A stretch of 64,000 bases of DNA from Phaeobacter sp. A36a-5a (GTDB taxonomy: Bacteria; Pseudomonadota; Alphaproteobacteria; Rhodobacterales; Rhodobacteraceae). Below are positions 19,680 through 29,308 of this stretch, piece by piece. Made by a program: the position numbers and the translations under genes. The stretch is taken from assembly GCF_037911135.1 (NCBI RefSeq), contig NZ_JBBLYU010000001.1, forward strand, positions 806,001 through 870,000, in the 5' to 3' direction. The notes below the pieces were generated by a model. That model did not search any database. It saw only the letters and a list, made by a program, of their open reading frames with translations, and was not told where the DNA came from. Every line of letters begins with the position of its first letter. Position 1 is the stretch's first letter.

Positions 19680-22244
19680 TCACCCCTTCAGGATCCGGCT
19701 GACCATTTCATGGGTGTCCCGGCTCAGCCCGTCAGTGGCCAGAATGCGCTCCAGCTCGGCCCGGACCAGCGCCTGACGCGCGCTGTCGTAGCGCGTCCAG
19801 GTCTGGAAGGCAGCACACATCCGTGCGGTGGTTTGCGGGTTCAGCGGGTCCAGCGCGATGAGGTTCTGCGCCAGCAGGGAATAGCCTGCACCGCTGTCAT
19901 GGTGAAAGCCTGCGTGATGGCCGGCAAGCGCGCCCATAACGGCGCGGAACCGGTTGGGATTCTTCATGCTGAACAGTGGGTGCTGGGTCAGCTCTGCGGC
20001 CGTGCGAGCGGCGGCGTCTGGCGCGGCGCAGGCCACTTGCAGGGCAAACCATTTGTCCATCACCAGACGGTCGTCCTGCCACTGATCAAAGAAGGCCTGG
20101 CTCTGGTCCGCGCCTTTCTCCGCCTTCATCAGGCTTGCCAGTGCGGCATATTGCTGGGTCATGTTGTCGGCGGTCTGATACTGGCGCGCAGCCTGATCGC
20201 CACCGTCGAGACGGGTCAGCAGCGCCAGAATACGGCCGTTCAGCGCCCGCAGGCCCGCGCCATGGGCGTCGGGCTGATAGGGGCCATCGACAGTTGTGGC
20301 GGCATAGAGCCGGGGCAGGCTGGTTTCCAGCTGCTGCGCCAGGGTCTGGGTGAAGGTCTCCGCCGCGTCGTAGATTTTCTGCGGGTCGGGTGTGACCCCA
20401 CGATCGTGCAGGGTCTGGGCGATTTCCGACTGGCTGGGGGGAGACAGAACCAGCGCGCGGAAGGCGGGGTCCAGCGCATCGTCGCGCACCAGTTTGACCA
20501 GCGCATCAAGATAGGCCGTATCGGGGGCGATGCCATCGGTCACCATGGCGACGCGGGTTTCGGTCGCGAGGAGATTGCCGGCCTCCCAGCGGTTGAACGG
20601 GTCGGTGTCATGGGCCAGCAGGAAGGCGCGTTCTGTGTTGGTGGTCTCGCGCTCCAGGATCACCGGGGCCGAAAACTCCCGCAGGATGGACGGCACCGGT
20701 TTCGAGGCGAGGCCGTCAAAGGTGAAGCTCTGTCTGGCTTCGGTCAGCTCCAGCACTTCGGTGCCGCGCAGATCGTCGCCGTTGGGGGACAACAGGCCCA
20801 CCGCGATCGGAATGACCCGCGGCGCCTTGTTCTGCTGGCCGGGTGTCGGCGGCGTTGATTGCTCAAATGTCAGGGTATAGGTGCCGTCGGCGTAATCCTC
20901 GGACACTTTTACCCGCGGCGTGCCTGCCTCGCTGTACCACAGCTTGAATTGGGTCAGGTCGCGGCCGGTTGCGTCCTCGAACACCTTCAGCCAATCCTCG
21001 ATGGTGCAGGCCTGCCCGTCGTGGCGCTCGAAATAGAGCTTCAGCGCCTTGTAGTAGTTTTCATCGCCGACCAGCCGCTTCAGCATGCCGATTACCTCGG
21101 CGCCTTTTTCATAGACGGTGGCAGTGTAGAAGTTGTTGATTTCCTGAAACTGTTCCGGGCGCGGCGGATGGGCGAGGGGGCCGCCGTCCTCCGGGAACTG
21201 GCGGGCGCGCAGGGCGATGACGTCTTCGATCCGCTTCACCGGCTCCGATCGCATGTCGGCGGTGAACTGGGCGTCGCGATAGACGGTCAGCCCTTCCTTG
21301 AGGCAGAGCTGGAACCAGTCGCGGCAGGTGATGCGGTTGCCGGTCCAGTTGTGGAAATACTCATGCGCGATAATCGCCTCGATCCGTTCGAAATTGGCAT
21401 CCGTGGAGGTTTCGGGTGATGCCAGTACGCAGGAGGAGTTGAAGATATTCAGCCCCTTGTTTTCCATCGCACCCATGTTGAAGTCGTCAACCGCGACGAT
21501 GTTGAACAGATCGAGATCGTATTCGAGGCCATAGACATCCTCGTCCCATTTCATCGACTTCTTCAGCGCCTCCATGCCAAAAGCGCATTTGCCCTCATCC
21601 CCCGGACGGACCCAGATGTTCAGCTCGACATCCTTGCCGGATTTGGTGGTGAAGCGGTCGGGGTGGTTCACCAGATCGCCGGCCACCAGCGCAAAGAGAT
21701 AGGCCGGTTTGGGCCAGGGGTCGTGCCATTCGGCCCAACCCTCGCCTGCGCCCACCGGGTTGCCGTTCGACAGCATCACCGGCGCGTCGGCTTCAATCCG
21801 GACCGAGAACGTCGACATCACGTCCGGGCGGTCCGGGTAGTAGGTGATCTTGCGGAACCCTTCGGCCTCGCATTGGGTGCAATACATGCCGCTGGACATG
21901 TAAAGCCCTTCCAGCGCGGTATTGGCGGCGGGGTCGATTTCCACCTCGGCCTCCCAGACGAAGGGGGTATCGGGGGTGGCGCAGGTCAGCCCGCCGTCGA
22001 TCAGCTCGGGTGTCACCGGCGCACCGTCGATTTTGGCCGAGATCAGCTTCAGCGCTTCGCCGTGCAGGAATAACCGGGGATCGGCGGCCTCGGCTTTGGG
22101 CGAAAACCGGATCTTGCTCAGAACGCGGGTGGCATTCGGCGAGAGTTGAAACGTCAGCTCGACCTTCTCCACCTCAAATCCGAAGGGTTTGTAATCCTTT
22201 AGATAAATCGTCTCCGGTGCGGTGGCGGGCGCGGCATCTTTCAT
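19680..22244 (-). CDS. pepN: Aminopeptidase N (M1 family)
   Basis: An 854-residue zinc aminopeptidase with broad N-terminal specificity, of the PepN type found in proteobacteria. The substrate motif GAMENKGLNIF and the zinc motif HEYFHNWTGNRITCRDW with the distal glutamate in LKEGLTVYRD are intact. A C-terminal DUF3458-type helical domain fills residues 540-854. The ATG at 22244 (MKDAAPAT) is preceded by AGGAAA at good distance, so the longer frame to 22262 is not used. It is divergent from the small membrane gene at 22366. Confidence 0.96.
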   Translation of the reverse strand: MKDAAPATAPETIYLKDYKPFGFEVEKVELTFQLSPNATRVLSKIRFSPKAEAADPRLFLHGEALKLISAKIDGAPVTPELIDGGLTCATPDTPFVWEAEVEIDPAANTALEGLYMSSGMYCTQCEAEGFRKITYYPDRPDVMSTFSVRIEADAPVMLSNGNPVGAGEGWAEWHDPWPKPAYLFALVAGDLVNHPDRFTTKSGKDVELNIWVRPGDEGKCAFGMEALKKSMKWDEDVYGLEYDLDLFNIVAVDDFNMGAMENKGLNIFNSSCVLASPETSTDANFERIEAIIAHEYFHNWTGNRITCRDWFQLCLKEGLTVYRDAQFTADMRSEPVKRIEDVIALRARQFPEDGGPLAHPPRPEQFQEINNFYTATVYEKGAEVIGMLKRLVGDENYYKALKLYFERHDGQACTIEDWLKVFEDATGRDLTQFKLWYSEAGTPRVKVSEDYADGTYTLTFEQSTPPTPGQQNKAPRVIPIAVGLLSPNGDDLRGTEVLELTEARQSFTFDGLASKPVPSILREFSAPVILERETTNTERAFLLAHDTDPFNRWEAGNLLATETRVAMVTDGIAPDTAYLDALVKLVRDDALDPAFRALVLSPPSQSEIAQTLHDRGVTPDPQKIYDAAETFTQTLAQQLETSLPRLYAATTVDGPYQPDAHGAGLRALNGRILALLTRLDGGDQAARQYQTADNMTQQYAALASLMKAEKGADQSQAFFDQWQDDRLVMDKWFALQVACAAPDAAARTAAELTQHPLFSMKNPNRFRAVMGALAGHHAGFHHDSGAGYSLLAQNLIALDPLNPQTTARMCAAFQTWTRYDSARQALVRAELERILATDGLSRDTHEMVSRILKG

Positions 22245-22365
22245 GGTTTTTTCCTGTTCCATGGAACCCGGATGGGTCCGTCAGCGTATCTATACCAAGA
22301 CTATGTACCAGCGGCTGCGGCCCCGCGCCAGCAACCGTGCAAACTTGTAGACAAAGGAGCGGCCC

Positions 22366-22566
22366 ATGTCGGCACCTGACACCAATGTTGAACGCGAAGA
22401 GAAACTGCACAAACCGGCCCTATTGGGCATTCGGGGCGTCGTTGTTGCGGTGCTTTTGATGTTCGCCGTCTTCCTGTTGTGGGTTTTCAACAAAGGTGGC
22501 GAGCAGGACGTGGTCGAAGCACCGCAGACCGCCGCCGAAGTGCAGGCGACCATCGCCGGTGACTGA
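22366..22566 (+). CDS. Small single-span membrane protein (66 aa)
   Basis: A 66-residue protein with an acidic and basic N-terminal 20 residues, one hydrophobic span (about 22-43: LGIRGVVVAVLLMFAVFLLW) and an acidic C-terminal tail. No family recognised. Coding is well supported by an AAAGGAG ribosome site seven bases before the ATG and a strong terminator 35 bases after the stop. It stands as a one-gene unit divergent from pepN. Confidence 0.82.
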   Translation: MSAPDTNVEREEKLHKPALLGIRGVVVAVLLMFAVFLLWVFNKGGEQDVVEAPQTAAEVQATIAGD

Positions 22567-22600
22567 CCCTGTATGACAATCTGATATTCCTCCCCGACTT

Positions 22601-22627
22601 GCCCGGTAGCTCGCTACCGGGCTTTTT
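22601..22627 (+). terminator. Terminator of the small membrane gene
   Basis: GCCCGGTAGC and GCTACCGGGC form a stem with a minimal loop and are followed by TTTTT. Confidence 0.9.
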
Positions 22628-22712
22628 CTGTTTGGAGAGTGTCGCTAGTCTGAGAGACGGTCAGCGCTGTCGGGCATCTGTAGAGATTATTTGAAGCAGT
22701 TTCGCATGAATT

Positions 22713-22729
22713 GGTAAACTAATATTACC
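22713..22729. promoter_or_regulatory. Inverted repeat upstream of malate synthase
   Basis: GGTAA and TTACC are separated by seven AT-rich bases, about 75 bases before the glcB start. The overlapping ATTGGT/ACTAAT is also roughly symmetric and recalls GntR-type operators of glycolate genes. No matching regulator gene is nearby. Confidence 0.25.
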
Positions 22730-22802
22730 GTCGACGTTGATGATACGGAACTATTGGTGTATCGGGGGCAGTAATACGCCCAGTTAACAGGAGGATGGCC
22801 CC

Positions 22803-24935
22803 ATGAGCGGGATGCAGGAACGTCATGATATGCAGGTGGCTGACACGCTGGTGTCCTTCATCGAGGACAAGGCGCTGCCTGGCACCGGTGTCACGACAGA
22901 TGCCTTCTGGGGTGGACTGGCCGGTCTGGTCAACGGCATGGGTGACGAAAATCGCGCATTGCTGGCCAAACGCGCCGATCTTCAGGGACAGATTGATGCC
23001 TGGCACATCGCGCGCCGGGGCCAGGCCCATGACGCGGCGGCCTATGAGGCGTTTTTGCGCGAGATCGGCTATCTGCTGCCCGAAGGGGATGATTTCGAGA
23101 TCGAGACGCAGAATGTTGACGATGAAATCGCCAATGTTCCGGGGCCGCAGCTGGTGGTGCCGATCACCAACGCGCGATTTGCCCTGAATGCGGCCAATGC
23201 GCGCTGGGGCAGCCTGTATGATGCGCTTTACGGCACGGATGCCATGGGCGACCTGCCGGAGGGCAAAGGCTATGATGCCGGGCGGGGCGCGCGGGTGATC
23301 GCATGGGGGCGTGGGTTCCTCGATCAGACCTTCCCGCTTGCTGACGGGTCGTGGTCGGACTGCACTGGCCTGTCGGTTGAGGATGGCGCGCTGGTGCCTG
23401 CGCTCAAGGATGCGACGCAGTTTGCAGGCTATGACGGCGCCGCCGCCACGCCGGGCAAGATCCTGCTAAAAAACAACGGGCTGCATGCAGTGATCGTGGT
23501 CGATGCCGAGGGCAATATCGGCAAGGGCGATCAGGCGGGGATCAACGATATCATCCTGGAATCCGCGCTGTCGACCATCATGGATTGCGAAGACTCCGTT
23601 GCCTGCGTGGACAGTGAGGACAAGGTCACGGCCTATTCCAACTGGCTGGGCCTGATGAAGCGTGACCTTTCCGAGGAGGTGAGCAAGGGTGGGACCACCT
23701 TTACCCGCGTGCTGAATGACGATCTGTCCTTCACCGCGCCGGATGGGTCCGACCTGCGGCTAAAGGGGCGCTCGCTGCTGCTGGTGCGCAACGTCGGCCA
23801 TCTGATGACCAATCCAGCGGTTCTGGACAGCGAAGGCCGTGAGGCGGGCGAAGGCTTCATGGATGCGATGATCACCGTGCTCTGCGCCATGCACGACCTC
23901 CAGGCGGAGGGCGGCAATTCGCTGCATGGTTCGGTCTATGTGGTGAAGCCGAAGATGCACGGGCCCGAGGAAGTCGCCTTTACCAACCGGATCTTTGACC
24001 ATGTCGAAGACGCGCTGGGCCTGCCGCGCCACACGGTCAAGATTGGTATCATGGATGAGGAACGCCGCACCTCGGTGAACCTCAAGGCATGTATCCGCGC
24101 GGCCAAGCATCGTGTGGCCTTTATCAACACCGGCTTCCTGGATCGGACCGGCGATGAGATCCACACCTCGATGGAAGCAGGCCCGATGCTGCGCAAGGGC
24201 GAGATGAAATCGACCCCCTGGATTGCCTCCTACGAGGATCGCAATGTCGATATCGGTCTGGCCTGCGGTCTGAAGGGTCGGGCGCAGATCGGCAAGGGGA
24301 TGTGGGCGATGCCGGATCGCATGGGCGAGATGCTGGAGGCCAAGATCGGCCACCCGAAATCCGGCGCGACCTGTGCATGGGTGCCGTCGCCGACGGCGGC
24401 GACCCTGCACGCCACCCATTACCACCATGTTGATGTCCATGCGGTGCAGGACAGCCTGAAGGCAGCCGGTGCGCGCGGAACCCTTGCGGATCTGCTCACC
24501 ATTCCGGTGATGGATGGTCAGAACCTGTCGGACGCCGATATCGCGCAAGAGATCGAGAACAACGCGCAGGGCATCCTGGGCTATGTGGTGCGCTGGGTTG
24601 ATCAGGGCGTCGGCTGCTCCAAGGTGCCCGATATCCACGACGTGGGGCTGATGGAAGACCGGGCGACCTGTCGGATTTCCAGCCAGGCGCTGGCCAACTG
24701 GCTGCATCATGGCGTGGTGGACGAGGCGCAGGTCATGGCCGCGATGCAGAAAATGGCGGCGGTTGTGGACCAGCAGAATGCGGGTGATCCGAGCTATACG
24801 CCGATGGCACCCGGATTTGACGGGGTTGCCTTTCAGGCGGCCTGCGATCTGGTGTTCCGTGGTCGCGTCCAGCCCTCCGGCTATACCGAGCCGGTGCTGC
24901 ACGCCCGCCGCCTGGAGCTGAAGGCGCAGGGCTGA
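22803..24935 (+). CDS. glcB: Malate synthase G
   Basis: A 710-residue enzyme condensing glyoxylate and acetyl-CoA to malate, for growth on C2 compounds, glycolate or acetate. Recognised by [19 protein letters not shown] at the N-terminus, the core [20 protein letters not shown] with metal-binding acidic residues, [18 protein letters not shown] and [16 protein letters not shown] with the catalytic arginine region, and the [17 protein letters not shown] stretch. Length is normal for isoform G. AGGAGG stands ten bases before the ATG. A GlcG-like gene follows after an internal terminator. Confidence 0.96.
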   Translation: MSGMQERHDMQVADTLVSFIEDKALPGTGVTTDAFWGGLAGLVNGMGDENRALLAKRADLQGQIDAWHIARRGQAHDAAAYEAFLREIGYLLPEGDDFEIETQNVDDEIANVPGPQLVVPITNARFALNAANARWGSLYDALYGTDAMGDLPEGKGYDAGRGARVIAWGRGFLDQTFPLADGSWSDCTGLSVEDGALVPALKDATQFAGYDGAAATPGKILLKNNGLHAVIVVDAEGNIGKGDQAGINDIILESALSTIMDCEDSVACVDSEDKVTAYSNWLGLMKRDLSEEVSKGGTTFTRVLNDDLSFTAPDGSDLRLKGRSLLLVRNVGHLMTNPAVLDSEGREAGEGFMDAMITVLCAMHDLQAEGGNSLHGSVYVVKPKMHGPEEVAFTNRIFDHVEDALGLPRHTVKIGIMDEERRTSVNLKACIRAAKHRVAFINTGFLDRTGDEIHTSMEAGPMLRKGEMKSTPWIASYEDRNVDIGLACGLKGRAQIGKGMWAMPDRMGEMLEAKIGHPKSGATCAWVPSPTAATLHATHYHHVDVHAVQDSLKAAGARGTLADLLTIPVMDGQNLSDADIAQEIENNAQGILGYVVRWVDQGVGCSKVPDIHDVGLMEDRATCRISSQALANWLHHGVVDEAQVMAAMQKMAAVVDQQNAGDPSYTPMAPGFDGVAFQAACDLVFRGRVQPSGYTEPVLHARRLELKAQG

Positions 24936-24946
24936 GAAAAACGACT

Positions 24947-24977
24947 GGGGTCGGGCGGTCTGCCCGGCCCCTTTTTT
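24947..24977 (+). terminator. Terminator between glcB and glcG-like gene
   Basis: GGGGTCGGGC and GCCCGGCCCC pair with one wobble and are followed by six T. It lies 12 bases after the glcB stop and 25 bases before the next start, so readthrough would set the level of the second gene. Confidence 0.8.
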
Positions 24978-25001
24978 ATGTGCACATCAAGGACAATAGA
25001 C

Positions 25002-25427
25002 ATGACCCTCACTCTGGATCAGGCCCGCAGCATCATCGAACATACCCGCGCCAAGGGGCGGGAGATGGCGCTGAAACCGCTCTCTGTCGTAGTCTTGGAC
25101 GCGGGCGGACATGTGCTTGCCTTTGAACGCGAGGACGGCGCCGCGCCCGGCCGCTTTGCCATCGCCCATGGCAAGGCCTATGGCGCGGTGATGCTGGGCA
25201 TGGCTGGCACTGCGCAGATGGCGCGCGCTGAACAGCAGGCCTATTTCATGGCAGCCGTGAACGGTGTCTACGGCGGGCAGGTCGTACCGGTCCCCGGTGG
25301 CGTTTTGCTGCGCAGTGATGCAGGTGCGGTGATCGGGGCTGTGGGGGTCACCGGCGATACCTCCGACAATGACGCCGAGGCGGCGATGGCCGGGATCCGC
25401 GCCACCGGGCTGACCGGGGAAGCGTGA
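25002..25427 (+). CDS. GlcG/HbpS family protein
   Basis: A 141-residue single-domain protein of the GlcG/HbpS (heme-binding-like) family, with MTLTLDQARSIIEHTRAKG, LSVVVLDAGGHVLAFERED and the glycine-rich PVPGGVLLR...IGAVGVTGD segments. The biochemical role in glycolate loci is not settled. AAGGA precedes the ATG at 25002; the frame extends to 24978 across the upstream terminator and is not used. Pairing with glcB fits the classical glc locus, although glycolate oxidase genes are not here. Confidence 0.9.
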   Translation: MTLTLDQARSIIEHTRAKGREMALKPLSVVVLDAGGHVLAFEREDGAAPGRFAIAHGKAYGAVMLGMAGTAQMARAEQQAYFMAAVNGVYGGQVVPVPGGVLLRSDAGAVIGAVGVTGDTSDNDAEAAMAGIRATGLTGEA

Positions 25428-25472
25428 GCCGAGGCGCCCGCTGACGAGCTGGCAGATGATCGCGATCTGCCG

Positions 25473-25499
25473 AAAGCTGCGGCGGAGATACAGCTTTTT
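25473..25499 (+). terminator. Possible terminator after glcG-like gene
   Basis: AAAGCTG and CAGCTTT pair around an 11-base loop and the T run continues for two more bases. A second hairpin (GGCAGAT and ATCTGCC, 25451-25471) precedes it. Confidence 0.5.
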
Positions 25500-25630
25500 A
25501 CGGCAAAGCGGCAGGTTGCGCCCCATAGGGGAATTGCAACCCGCCGCGGCAGGGCTGTAGGATTGCGGTGACCCGGAGATGCTGTCCGAGGATGGACAGA
25601 AGGGCCGGCGCCCAAACCGCTGAGGACAGA

Positions 25631-26410
25631 ATGACACGCCCCAAAGTCGGCATTATTGGCAATTCCTATCTCATCAATGATGAATACCCCGCCCATGCCG
25701 GGGGGACGATGAACTCCGAGGCGGTGGCCGAGGTTGCAGGCTGTATGCCGCTGCTGATTCCGTCGGATCCCCGGTTTCTGACGGTGGAGGAGCTGCTGGA
25801 GAGCTTTGATGGCTTTCTATTGACCGGCGGGCGGCCGAATGTGCACCCGCATGAATACGGCGAGGCCGAGACGGATGCCCATGGCGCCTTTGACCGGGCG
25901 CGTGATGCCATCACCCTGCCGCTGGTGCGCGCCTGCGTCGAGCGGGGGCAGCCGTTTCTTGGCATCTGTCGTGGCTTTCAGGAGGTGAATGTGGCCATGG
26001 GTGGCACGCTTTACCCGGAAATCCGCGATCTGCCGGGACGGATGAACCACCGGATGCCCCCCGACGGGACACTGGAAGAGAAATTCGCCATGCGCCACAT
26101 CGTTGAGCTGAGTGAAGGCGGCGTTTTCCATCGTCTGTTCGGTGCGGCGGAGGTGATGACCAATTCGCTGCATGGGCAGGGGATCAAGGTGCCGGGCAAG
26201 CGGATCGTCATCGACGGAACCGCCCCTGACAGCACACCCGAGGCGATCTATGTGAAAGACGCTCCCGGTTTTACCCTTGCGGTGCAATGGCATCCAGAGT
26301 GGGACGCCGCGAATGACCCGGTGTCGCGGCCTTTGTTCACCGCCTTTGGTGACGCGGTGCGCGCCTGGGCGGAGGGTGCGGGCAGACCAACCCAACGGAA
26401 ATCGGCCTGA
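25631..26410 (+). CDS. Gamma-glutamyl-gamma-aminobutyrate hydrolase (PuuD-like, C26)
   Basis: A 259-residue class I glutamine-amidotransferase-like hydrolase. The nucleophile elbow is FLGICRGFQEVNVAMGG (Cys), and the His-Glu pair is in LAVQWHPEW. MTRPKVGIIGNSY and FDGFLLTGGRPNVHP are also typical. PuuD enzymes split gamma-glutamyl-GABA in putrescine breakdown, but the family includes other gamma-glutamyl substrates and no putrescine gene is beside it. GAGGA precedes the ATG at 25631. A small inverted repeat (CTGTCC/GGACAG, 25582-25599) lies in the leader. Confidence 0.92.
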   Translation: MTRPKVGIIGNSYLINDEYPAHAGGTMNSEAVAEVAGCMPLLIPSDPRFLTVEELLESFDGFLLTGGRPNVHPHEYGEAETDAHGAFDRARDAITLPLVRACVERGQPFLGICRGFQEVNVAMGGTLYPEIRDLPGRMNHRMPPDGTLEEKFAMRHIVELSEGGVFHRLFGAAEVMTNSLHGQGIKVPGKRIVIDGTAPDSTPEAIYVKDAPGFTLAVQWHPEWDAANDPVSRPLFTAFGDAVRAWAEGAGRPTQRKSA

Positions 26411-26464
26411 GGCACGACATCGGCCTGAGGCATCCGGTCTTTGACTACCCGTAGGCACCTCAAT

Positions 26465-26489
26465 CGGCACCGCCTTTAGGGCGGTGCCG
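26465..26489. terminator. Hairpin between convergent genes
   Basis: CGGCACCGCC and GGCGGTGCCG form a ten-base stem between the convergent PuuD-like gene and iorB. T runs are poor on both sides, so it may act as a shared, weak terminator. Confidence 0.55.
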
Positions 26490-26497
26490 TTGGTCTT

Positions 26498-28738
26498 TCA
26501 GACCAGCAGATCAAACTCATGTATCAGCGGCAGCTGACGGGCGCGTTTGCCGGTCAGATCGAAGATCGCATTGGCCAGCGCCGGGGCCGCCGGGGGTGTG
26601 CCGGGTTCCCCGGCGCCGCCCATGCGGGGCTGGTTTTCCAGCAGCGCGACCTGCACCTCGGGCATCGTGTGCATGCGCAGGGCGTCATAGTCGGGGAAAT
26701 TCTGCTGCTGGACCGCGCCACCGTCAAAGGTGATCTCGCCAAAGCAGGCCGCAGACAGACCGTAGACCATGCCGCCAAACATCTGCGCGCGGGTGTTCTG
26801 CGGGTCGATGACACGGCCCAGATCTGCGGCGATCCAGGCTTTGGTCATGCGAATCTGCCCGTCCTGGTCGGCGACCTCGATGACCTGCGCCACCGGCGTG
26901 CCGAAACTATAGGCAAGCGCCACACCCCGGCCGATGCCATCGGCTGTCTTGCCGGTCCAGCCGGACATGTCTCGCACGGTTTCCAGCACCTTGGCAGCAG
27001 GCTCCCACTCGGCGCGGGCCAGCTCCAGCCTGAATTCCAGCGGATCGCGCCCGGCGGCATGGGCCATTTCGTCGATGATACAATCGGAGAAGAAGCCGTT
27101 GAAGGAGGCCCCCACCGAGCGCCAGAAGCCGACGGGAATCATCGGTTTGGCCAGATAGCCTTCGACGCGGAAATTGGGGATGGCGAGCGGCTGGTTGAAG
27201 GCGGTATCCACATGCCCCTTGTCCGGGCCGGACATTGGCAGGCCGAGCATCCGGCCAGCGCCTTCGACGGTGGTCGATTGCGCGGCGATTTTGCCGTGGA
27301 CCATCACCGCCTTGCCGTCCTTTACCGCGGCGCGGTAGCGGGCGATGGCGCCTGGGCGGTAGAAGTCATGGGTCATGTCTTGCTCGCGGCTCCATGTCAG
27401 CTGCACCGGGGTGTCGGGCATCTGCAATGCGATCTGAACGGCGCGGTCGGTATAATCGGTTTCAATCCGCCGCCCAAATCCGCCGCCGAGGTAGGTTGTA
27501 TTGACCTCAACCGCCTCGGCATCGAGCCCGGCAAGCGCTGCGGCGTTTTTCTGCACCACGGTGGGCCCCTGATTGGGCGCCCAGATTTGCAGCGCATCCC
27601 CGGAGTAAAGCGCGGTCGCGTTCATCGGCTCCATCGTGGCATGGGCCAGATAGGGCAGGCGATATTCCGCTTCGATCACGGTTGCCCCGTCCGGCAGCGC
27701 GTCCACATCGCCGTCATCGCGCAGGGTCGAGTTGGGGGCAGTGTCAAAACTGCGGGCGATCTCGTCAAAAATCGCGTCGGTTGTCTCGGGGTAAGGGGCT
27801 GCCTTCCACGTTATGTCAATGGCATCCACGGCCTGCTGCGCGAGCCAGGTGTTGCTGGCAACCACCGCGACAGCATCGCCAAGATCCAGTACCTTTTCCA
27901 CACCGGCCATGCCTTCGGCTGCGCTGGCGTCAAAGGCGGTCTTGCCCACGCCGAAATGCGGGCTTTGTTTGATGGCGGCGAATTTCATGCCCGGCAGGCG
28001 GACGTCGACGCCGAATTCTGCGGTGCCGGTGGATTTGGCAACCATGTCGATGCGGGGCACATCCTTGCCGATCAGGCGCCAGCTCGACGCCGGGCGCAGA
28101 TCCGCCTCGACAGGGTCAAGGGCGGCGGCTGCAACGGCAAGGCTGCCATAGGGCAGGCGGGTGCCATCCGGCGCGATGACATGACCATCTTCGGTGGCGA
28201 GCTGATCGCGTCCGACTGCCAGCTGCTCCGCAGCGGCCTGTTTCAGGGTCTCGCGGGCGCTGGCGCCCGCATGGCGCATCCGCTCAAAGCCGTCGCGCAT
28301 GGAAGAGGAGCCGCCGGTGACCTGAAGATCAAGGAACTTGGCCATGTGACCGACGATTTCGCCCAGTGAATGCTGCAGAGGCGAGCTGTCATAGCCCCGT
28401 CCGGGCAGCGCCTCTGACATCATGGCGCTGTTGTAATAGGCCTTGGCGGCGGGGCCGTGCAGGACCGTGACCTTGGCCGGATCCACGTCCAGCTCTTCGG
28501 CGATCAGACTGGCCCAGGCGGATTTGACACCCTGTCCCATCTCCGCCCGGGGCGCCATCAGAGTGACGCCGGATTGATCCACAAACACAAAAGGGTTGAG
28601 CACCGCGCGACCATCCTTCTGGTCGAGCGGGTTGGGAGCGGGCTGGTGGTACTTATAGGTGCCAAAGGCGACGCCACCTACGATGGCAGCAGAGCCGATG
28701 AGAAAGCTGCGGCGGGCGATTTTCCTGATGCTGGCCAT
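26498..28738 (-). CDS. iorB: Molybdopterin-binding oxidoreductase subunit (IorB/xanthine dehydrogenase family)
   Basis: A 746-residue large subunit of a two-subunit molybdenum hydroxylase related to isoquinoline 1-oxidoreductase. It begins with a twin-arginine signal (IRKIARRSFLIGSAAIVGG), so it is probably exported folded by Tat. Family motifs: MAPRAEMGQGVKSAWASL, EYRLPYLAHATMEPMNATA, QGPTVVQKNAA and the C-terminal GGAGEPGTPPAAPALANA with the catalytic-type glutamate. AAGGAGGT stands at ideal distance before the ATG and overlaps the end of iorA. The substrate cannot be read from sequence; aldehydes or N-heteroaromatics are typical. Confidence 0.93.
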   Translation of the reverse strand: MASIRKIARRSFLIGSAAIVGGVAFGTYKYHQPAPNPLDQKDGRAVLNPFVFVDQSGVTLMAPRAEMGQGVKSAWASLIAEELDVDPAKVTVLHGPAAKAYYNSAMMSEALPGRGYDSSPLQHSLGEIVGHMAKFLDLQVTGGSSSMRDGFERMRHAGASARETLKQAAAEQLAVGRDQLATEDGHVIAPDGTRLPYGSLAVAAAALDPVEADLRPASSWRLIGKDVPRIDMVAKSTGTAEFGVDVRLPGMKFAAIKQSPHFGVGKTAFDASAAEGMAGVEKVLDLGDAVAVVASNTWLAQQAVDAIDITWKAAPYPETTDAIFDEIARSFDTAPNSTLRDDGDVDALPDGATVIEAEYRLPYLAHATMEPMNATALYSGDALQIWAPNQGPTVVQKNAAALAGLDAEAVEVNTTYLGGGFGRRIETDYTDRAVQIALQMPDTPVQLTWSREQDMTHDFYRPGAIARYRAAVKDGKAVMVHGKIAAQSTTVEGAGRMLGLPMSGPDKGHVDTAFNQPLAIPNFRVEGYLAKPMIPVGFWRSVGASFNGFFSDCIIDEMAHAAGRDPLEFRLELARAEWEPAAKVLETVRDMSGWTGKTADGIGRGVALAYSFGTPVAQVIEVADQDGQIRMTKAWIAADLGRVIDPQNTRAQMFGGMVYGLSAACFGEITFDGGAVQQQNFPDYDALRMHTMPEVQVALLENQPRMGGAGEPGTPPAAPALANAIFDLTGKRARQLPLIHEFDLLV

Positions 28739-28741
28739 GGC

Positions 28742-29206
28742 TCAGACCTCCTTCATCATTTTGGCGGCGTCATGGATAGCGGCGCGGATTCGGGGGTAGG
28801 TGCCACAGCGGCAGAGGTTGCCCTGCATCGCCTCGTCGATATCGGCATCCGAGGGGGCGGGGTTTTCCGCCAGCAGGCTCGCGGCCTGCATGATCTGGCC
28901 GGACTGGCAGTAGCCACATTGCGCGACCTGATTGGCGACCCAGGCTTTTTGCACGGCGGCCATGGCGTCGGGTGTGCCGATCCCCTCGATGGTGGTGACG
29001 TCACCCCAGACATCGGACAGCGCCACCTGGCAGGAGCGCACCGCCTCGCCGTCAATGTGCACGGTGCAGGCGCCACAGGCCGCGACGCCACAGCCGAATT
29101 TGGTGCCGGTCAGGCCGACTTCATCGCGCAGCACCCAAAGAAGCGGCACGTCGTCAGGCAGGTCAATCTGATGGGATTTCCCGTTGATGCGAAGGCTGGT
29201 GGACAT
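28742..29206 (-). CDS. iorA: (2Fe-2S) subunit of molybdenum hydroxylase (IorA-like)
   Basis: A 154-residue electron-transfer subunit with two [2Fe-2S] clusters. The plant-ferredoxin-type set is [22 protein letters not shown], and the second, helical cluster site is CGYCQSGQ with CRCGTYPRI. It lacks a signal peptide, so it would travel with the Tat substrate IorB. AAAGGA is eight bases before the ATG. Three bases separate its stop from iorB, which shows one operon. A TetR regulator is divergently encoded. Confidence 0.94.
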   Translation of the reverse strand: MSTSLRINGKSHQIDLPDDVPLLWVLRDEVGLTGTKFGCGVAACGACTVHIDGEAVRSCQVALSDVWGDVTTIEGIGTPDAMAAVQKAWVANQVAQCGYCQSGQIMQAASLLAENPAPSDADIDEAMQGNLCRCGTYPRIRAAIHDAAKMMKEV

Positions 29207-29267
29207 TGGGTGTCCTTTCTGTGCTGGCTGCGTGACTTTGTGACAAAATGATGTATATGTGTCAGTG

Positions 29268-29279
29268 TGTCAATTGACA
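29268..29279. promoter_or_regulatory. Palindromic candidate TetR operator
   Basis: TGTCAATTGACA is a perfect 12-base palindrome in the 100-base gap between iorA and the TetR gene. It has a TTGACA half on each strand, so a bound dimer could block both promoters. Confidence 0.45.
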
Positions 29280-29308
29280 AATTTGGTGTCGAATGTCAGA
29301 ACTGCGCT

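Noticed and set aside
26519-28369. 616-codon plus-strand frame opposite iorB
   Set aside because: Antisense shadow of a gene with Tat signal and full molybdenum hydroxylase motifs.
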